Made by a program: the position numbers and the translations under genes. A stretch of 64,000 nt of DNA, from assembly GCF_002803065.1 (NCBI RefSeq), contig NZ_NNBL01000004.1, forward strand, positions 437,766-501,765. The letters are read 5' to 3'. The notes beneath the pieces were generated by a model. The model saw nothing but the letters and a program-made list of their open reading frames with translations. It ran no database searches and was not told where the DNA came from. This stretch comes from Streptomyces sp. CB01635. Lineage in GTDB: Bacteria; Actinomycetota; Actinomycetes; Streptomycetales; Streptomycetaceae. Numbering within the stretch: the stretch's first letter is position 1; each line of letters opens with the position of its first letter. Of the stretch, positions 60,152 through 64,000 are shown one piece after another.

Positions 60152-61189
60152 ATGACTCAGACACCCACCGCTCAGGCGCGAGCGCATTTCACGGTCCCGG
60201 CGAACCACCCCATGGTGACCGTCCTCGGATCCGGCGACGCGCTCCTTCGCGTGATCGAGAAGGCCTTCCCGGCGGCCGATATTCATGTCCGGGGCAATGA
60301 GATCAGCGCTGTGGGCGACGCGACGGAAGTCGCCCTCATCCAGCGCGTGTTCGACGAGATGATGCTGGTGCTCCGCACCGGACAGCCGATGACGGAGGAC
60401 GCAGTGGAACGCTCGATCGCCATGCTCAAGGCGAGCGAGAACGGGGAGGGTGACGGCCAGGAGACCCCGGCCGAGGTTCTCACTCAGAACATTCTCTCGT
60501 CGCGGGGCCGGACCATCCGTCCGAAGACCCTCAACCAGAAGCGCTACGTCGACGCCATCGACAAGCACACCATCGTCTTCGGTATCGGTCCCGCCGGTAC
60601 GGGCAAGACCTATCTCGCGATGGCCAAGGCCGTGCAGGCCCTGCAGTCCAAGCAGGTCAACCGCATCATCCTGACGCGGCCGGCCGTGGAGGCGGGCGAG
60701 CGGCTCGGATTCCTGCCGGGCACGCTGTACGAGAAGATCGACCCGTATCTGCGCCCCCTGTACGACGCGCTGCACGACATGCTCGACCCCGACTCCATCC
60801 CCCGCCTGATGGCGGCGGGCACGATCGAGGTGGCGCCGCTGGCGTACATGCGAGGCCGCACGCTGAACGACGCCTTCATCATCCTGGACGAGGCGCAGAA
60901 CACGAGCGCCGAGCAGATGAAGATGTTCCTCACCCGGCTCGGCTTCGACTCGAAGATCGTCGTCACCGGTGACGTGACGCAGGTCGACCTGCCGAGCGGC
61001 ACGAAGAGTGGTCTGCGGCAGGTCCAGGACATCCTGGAGGGCCTCGACGACGTCCACTTCTCGCGGCTCACCTCCCAGGATGTCGTCCGGCACAAGCTCG
61101 TCGGCCGTATCGTCGACGCGTACGAGAAGTACGACAGCCAGCACGGCACCGAGAACGGCTCGCACCAGGGCCGCGGCAGAGGGAAGTAG
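60152..61189 (+). CDS. PhoH-like ATPase
   Basis: Cytoplasmic ATPase/RNA helicase-like protein of the PhoH family, 345 aa. A KH-like N-terminus (about 10-90) precedes the P-loop GIGPAGTGKTYLAMAKAV (Walker A, about residue 145) and FIILDEAQNTSAEQMKMFLTRLGF (Walker B), then GDVTQVDLP. It is followed after 10 nt by ybeY and then CorC, the usual trio linked to rRNA maturation. ATG 60152 is used; AGGAGG lies about 25 nt upstream, somewhat far. Confidence 0.92.
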   Translation: MTQTPTAQARAHFTVPANHPMVTVLGSGDALLRVIEKAFPAADIHVRGNEISAVGDATEVALIQRVFDEMMLVLRTGQPMTEDAVERSIAMLKASENGEGDGQETPAEVLTQNILSSRGRTIRPKTLNQKRYVDAIDKHTIVFGIGPAGTGKTYLAMAKAVQALQSKQVNRIILTRPAVEAGERLGFLPGTLYEKIDPYLRPLYDALHDMLDPDSIPRLMAAGTIEVAPLAYMRGRTLNDAFIILDEAQNTSAEQMKMFLTRLGFDSKIVVTGDVTQVDLPSGTKSGLRQVQDILEGLDDVHFSRLTSQDVVRHKLVGRIVDAYEKYDSQHGTENGSHQGRGRGK

Positions 61190-61199
61190 CAAGCACCGC

Positions 61200-61697
61200 A
61201 TGTCGATCGACGTCAACAACGAGTCCGGAACCGAGGTCGACGAGCAGGCGATCCTCGACATCGCCCGCTACGCGCTCGCGCGGATGCGCATCCACCCGCT
61301 CTCCGAGCTCTCGGTGATCGTCGTGGACGCCGACGCCATGGAGCAGTTGCACGTGCAGTGGATGGACCTGCCGGGGCCCACGGATGTCATGTCGTTCCCG
61401 ATGGACGAGCTGCGGCCGCCGTCGAAGGACGACGAGGAGCCCCCGCAGGGTCTGCTCGGCGACATCGTGCTGTGCCCGGAGGTGGCGAAGAAGCAGGGCG
61501 AGGACGCCGACACGCAGCACTCCATGGACGAGGAGCTCCAGCTGCTCACCGTGCACGGGGTGCTGCACCTGCTCGGTTACGACCACGAGGAGCCCGACGA
61601 GAAGGCCGAGATGTTCGGGCTTCAGGCGGCCATCGTGGACGGGTGGCGGGGTGACAAGGGCCTGACCGGTCCGTCCCCCGCGCCCACCGTGTCATGA
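61200..61697 (+). CDS. ybeY: rRNA maturation endoribonuclease YbeY
   Basis: Zinc-dependent enzyme needed for 16S rRNA 3'-end processing and ribosome quality control, 165 aa. The zinc site is HGVLHLLGYDHEE (HxxxHxxxxxH, about residue 115); QWMDLPGPTDVMSFPMDE is typical. ATG 61200 follows GCACCGC. Its stop overlaps the next gene by 4 nt (ATGA). Confidence 0.95.
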   Translation: MSIDVNNESGTEVDEQAILDIARYALARMRIHPLSELSVIVVDADAMEQLHVQWMDLPGPTDVMSFPMDELRPPSKDDEEPPQGLLGDIVLCPEVAKKQGEDADTQHSMDEELQLLTVHGVLHLLGYDHEEPDEKAEMFGLQAAIVDGWRGDKGLTGPSPAPTVS

Positions 61698-62977
61698 GTC
61701 TTTCGCTCGTCGCGGGCGCCGTCGCCCTCGTCGTGGTCGCCTGGCTGGCGGCCTGCGCCGAGGCCGGCATCGCCCGCACCTCCAGCTTCCGCGCCGAGGA
61801 GGCCGTCCGGTCCGGGCGGCGCGGCAGCGACCGGCTCGCCCAGGTGGCCGCCGACCCGACCCGCTATCTGAACGTGGCGCTGCTGGTCAGGGTCGCCTGC
61901 GAGATGGCCGCCGCGTCCCTGGTCACGTACGCCTGCCTCCAGGAGTTCGACGCGACCTGGGAGGCGCTGGCCGTCGCCATCGGCGTGATGGTCCTCGTCT
62001 CGTACGTGGCGGTGGGCGTCTCGCCCCGCACCATCGGACGGCAGCACCCGCTGAACACGGCCACGGCCGCCGCGTACGTGCTGCTGCCGCTGGCCCGGAT
62101 CATGGGGCCCATTCCGCCGCTGCTCATCCTCATCGGCAACGCCCTGACCCCCGGCAAGGGGTTCCGGCGCGGGCCCTTCGCCTCCGAGGCCGAGCTGCGC
62201 GCCATGGTCGACCTCGCCGAGAAGGAGTCCCTCATCGAGGACGAGGAGCGCCGCATGGTGCACTCCGTCTTCGAGCTGGGAGACACCCTGGTCCGCGAAG
62301 TCATGGTCCCCCGCACCGACTTGGTCGCCATCGAGCGTTACAAGACGATCAGGCAGGCGCTCACGCTGGCCCTGCGGTCCGGGTTCTCCCGCATCCCGGT
62401 CACCGGCGAGAGCGAGGACGACGTCGTCGGCATCGTGTATCTCAAGGACCTCGCCCGCAAGACGCACATCAGCCGGGACGCCGAGAGCGAGCTCGTCTCG
62501 ACCGCGATGCGGCCCGCCACGTTCGTGCCCGACACGAAGAACGCGGGCGACCTGCTCCGCGAGATGCAGCAGCTGCGCAACCACGTGGCCGTCGTGATCG
62601 ACGAGTACGGCGGCACCGCGGGCATCGTCACCATCGAGGACATCCTCGAGGAGATCGTCGGCGAGATCACCGACGAGTACGACCGTGAACTCCCGCCCGT
62701 GCAGGACCTCGGCGACGAACGCTTCCGGGTGACCGCCCGCCTCGACATCGGCGACCTCGGCGAGCTGTACGGCATCGAGGAGTACGACGACGAGGACGTG
62801 GAGACCGTCGGCGGGCTCCTCGCCAAGGCGCTCGGCCGGGTGCCGATCGCGGAGGCCTCGTCCGTCGTCGAACTGCCCGACGGGCGCAAGCTGCGGCTCA
62901 CCGCGGAGTCCGCCGCGGGCCGGCGCAACAAGATCGTGACCGTGCTCGTGGAGCCGGTGGGCGAAGAGGGGAAGTGA
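61694..62977 (+). CDS. CorC/HlyC family protein (CNNM-type, CBS domains)
   Basis: Membrane protein with a DUF21 transmembrane domain (about 1-150), two CBS domains (VREVMVPRTDLVAIERYKTI; MRPATFVPDTKNAGDLLREMQQ), the FASEAELRAMVDLAEKES linker and a CorC C-terminal domain. Usually linked to Mg/Co efflux and found next to ybeY. 427 aa. The ATG overlaps the ybeY stop. Confidence 0.9.
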   Translation: MSLSLVAGAVALVVVAWLAACAEAGIARTSSFRAEEAVRSGRRGSDRLAQVAADPTRYLNVALLVRVACEMAAASLVTYACLQEFDATWEALAVAIGVMVLVSYVAVGVSPRTIGRQHPLNTATAAAYVLLPLARIMGPIPPLLILIGNALTPGKGFRRGPFASEAELRAMVDLAEKESLIEDEERRMVHSVFELGDTLVREVMVPRTDLVAIERYKTIRQALTLALRSGFSRIPVTGESEDDVVGIVYLKDLARKTHISRDAESELVSTAMRPATFVPDTKNAGDLLREMQQLRNHVAVVIDEYGGTAGIVTIEDILEEIVGEITDEYDRELPPVQDLGDERFRVTARLDIGDLGELYGIEEYDDEDVETVGGLLAKALGRVPIAEASSVVELPDGRKLRLTAESAAGRRNKIVTVLVEPVGEEGK

Positions 62978-62981
62978 CGTC

Positions 62982-63335
62982 GTGACGCCGCAGGAGCTGC
63001 GCGCCTTGTGTCTGTCGTTCAACGCGGCCGTCGAGGAGTTCCCGTTCAACCCCGACACGTCCGTCTTCAAGGTCCTGGGCAAGCTCTTCGCCCTGACGAA
63101 CCTGGACGCGCGGCCCCTCACCGTCAACCTCAAGTGCGACCCCGAGGACGCGGTGCGCCTGCGCGGCGACCACGAGGCGATCGTGCCCGGCTGGCACATG
63201 AACAAGCGGCACTGGAACACCGTGACCGTCGCCGAACTCCCGGACAGGATGGTCCGGGAGCTCGTGGAGGACTCGTACGACCTCGTGGTCGCCGGCCTGC
63301 CGAGGGCCGAGCGCCTCAAACTCGACCGTGGCTGA
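62982..63335 (+). CDS. MmcQ/YjbR family DNA-binding protein
   Basis: Small CyaY-like fold protein, 117 aa. FNAAVEEFPFNPDTSVFKVLGKLFAL and KCDPEDAVRLRGDHEAIVPGWHMNKRHWNTV are the family hallmarks. Role unclear. GTG 62982 comes 4 nt after the CorC stop, so it is probably the last member of the phoH-ybeY-corC run. Its end overlaps the next gene by 8 nt. Confidence 0.88.
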   Translation: MTPQELRALCLSFNAAVEEFPFNPDTSVFKVLGKLFALTNLDARPLTVNLKCDPEDAVRLRGDHEAIVPGWHMNKRHWNTVTVAELPDRMVRELVEDSYDLVVAGLPRAERLKLDRG

Positions 63336-64000
63336 CGACGCCGACGCGTACCGCCGGCGGGAGCTGCGCGAGTTCCTGATGAACCGCCGCGCCCGGGTCA
63401 CCCCCGCGCAGGCCGGCCTCCCCGACGGCGGGGCCCGGCGCCGCACACCGGGGCTGCGCCGCGAGGAGGTCGCCGTCCTCGCCGGGGTCGGCGCCTCCTG
63501 GTACCAGTGGCTGGAGCAGGGCCGCGACATCTCGGTGTCCCCGCAGGTCCTCGACGCGGTCGCCCGCGTCCTGCGCCTGTCCGGCGCCGAGCGGCGCCAT
63601 CTGTACGTCCTCGCCGGCCTCAACCCGCCGCCCGCGTCCGCGGACCCGGCCGCCGTGGGCCACGACGACGGCCTGCGCCGCATCATCGACACCTGGATGC
63701 CGTACCCGGCGCACATCGTCGACCCGTACTACAACTGCGTGATGTACAACGACGCGGCCGCGACGGTCCTCAACATGCGGCCCGGCAACACGCAGAACTG
63801 CGTCCTCGACTTCTTCACCGACCCCGTCTACCGCTCCCGGAGCGTCAGTTGGGAGCGGAACGCGGCGACGGTCGTGGCCCAGTTCCGGGCGGCCTGCTCC
63901 GAGTACCCGGGCGACGAGGGATTCCAGGAGGTCGTCGCGGCGACGAAGGCGGCGAGCGCCGAGTTCGCAGAGCTGTGGGAGCGGCGCGACATCGAGGCGG
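63328..64000 (+). CDS. XRE-type transcriptional regulator with MmyB-like domain, 3' end outside window
   Basis: 224 residues visible, open at the window end. The helix-turn-helix (about 12-80) shows RRTPGLRREEVAVLAGVGASWYQWLEQGRDISVSPQVLDAVARVL; from about 105 an MmyB-like ligand-binding domain begins (YPAHIVDPYYNCVMYNDAAATVLN ... NCVLDFFTDP). This large actinobacterial family often sits beside an oxidoreductase or transporter that it controls; the partner would lie beyond the window. GTG 63328 overlaps the preceding gene by 8 nt. Confidence 0.9.
   Translation, partial: MADDADAYRRRELREFLMNRRARVTPAQAGLPDGGARRRTPGLRREEVAVLAGVGASWYQWLEQGRDISVSPQVLDAVARVLRLSGAERRHLYVLAGLNPPPASADPAAVGHDDGLRRIIDTWMPYPAHIVDPYYNCVMYNDAAATVLNMRPGNTQNCVLDFFTDPVYRSRSVSWERNAATVVAQFRAACSEYPGDEGFQEVVAATKAASAEFAELWERRDIEA

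Overview
The window is core chromosome of a high-GC actinomycete, almost certainly a Streptomyces. The support is GC-rich third codon positions throughout, GTG and TTG starts, start codons placed about 7 nt after a TANNNT hexamer (leaderless genes), and a gene order (rne, rplU-rpmA-obg, proB/proA, nadD-LCP-rsfS, leuS, comEA-comEC, holA, rpsT/lepA, hemW, hrcA-dnaJ, rsmE, tricorn protease, phoH-ybeY) that matches, as I recall it, the syntenic core of Streptomyces chromosomes. Both ends cut a gene: rne enters from the left and an XRE-type regulator runs off the right. I see no prophage, CRISPR array, rRNA operon or biosynthetic cluster.

Bases 1-9.8k hold RNase E/G, a secreted phospholipase-D-like protein, the L21-L27-Obg ribosome block and, converging on it, a membrane-anchored TagF-like polymer synthase. 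Bases 10-20.4k hold proline synthesis (proB, proA), two membrane proteins sharing an N-terminal motif, an M48 protease, two 54-residue membrane microproteins, nadD, a divergent LytR-CpsA-Psr protein, rsfS and a phosphatase. Bases 20.4-24.5k carry two identical tRNA-Ala(GGC) genes around two zinc-ribbon genes, then a NuoF-like flavoprotein/ferredoxin fusion with a di-haem membrane cytochrome. Bases 24.7-36k hold leuS behind a leucine leader-peptide attenuator, degV, the DNA-uptake genes comEA and comEC, a YceI fusion and holA.

Bases 36-46k are the most rearranged part: a 16-bp minisatellite, rpsT/lepA, an acyl-CoA ligase whose last 45 bp recur downstream, a frameshifted HAMP-type pseudogene, a SpoIIE phosphatase, hemW and a 164-bp MITE-like element touching a DUF3097 stop codon. 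Bases 46-57k hold the CIRCE-controlled hrcA-dnaJ pair, a three-way-junction inverted repeat, rsmE, tricorn protease, a HIT protein, RNase Z and an adenosine/adenine deaminase. Bases 57-64k hold an MFS transporter, a PfkB kinase, and the phoH-ybeY-CorC run.

Most genes are housekeeping: translation, ribosome maturation, RNA decay, protein quality control, NAD and proline synthesis. The best candidates for under-described biology are the paired membrane proteins and microproteins in the wall-polymer neighbourhood, the electron-transfer pair at 21.6-24.5 kb, and the structured or repetitive DNA at 36.2, 41.1-41.7, 45.1 and 49.2 kb. All coordinates and structures were read by eye; no search or folding program was run.
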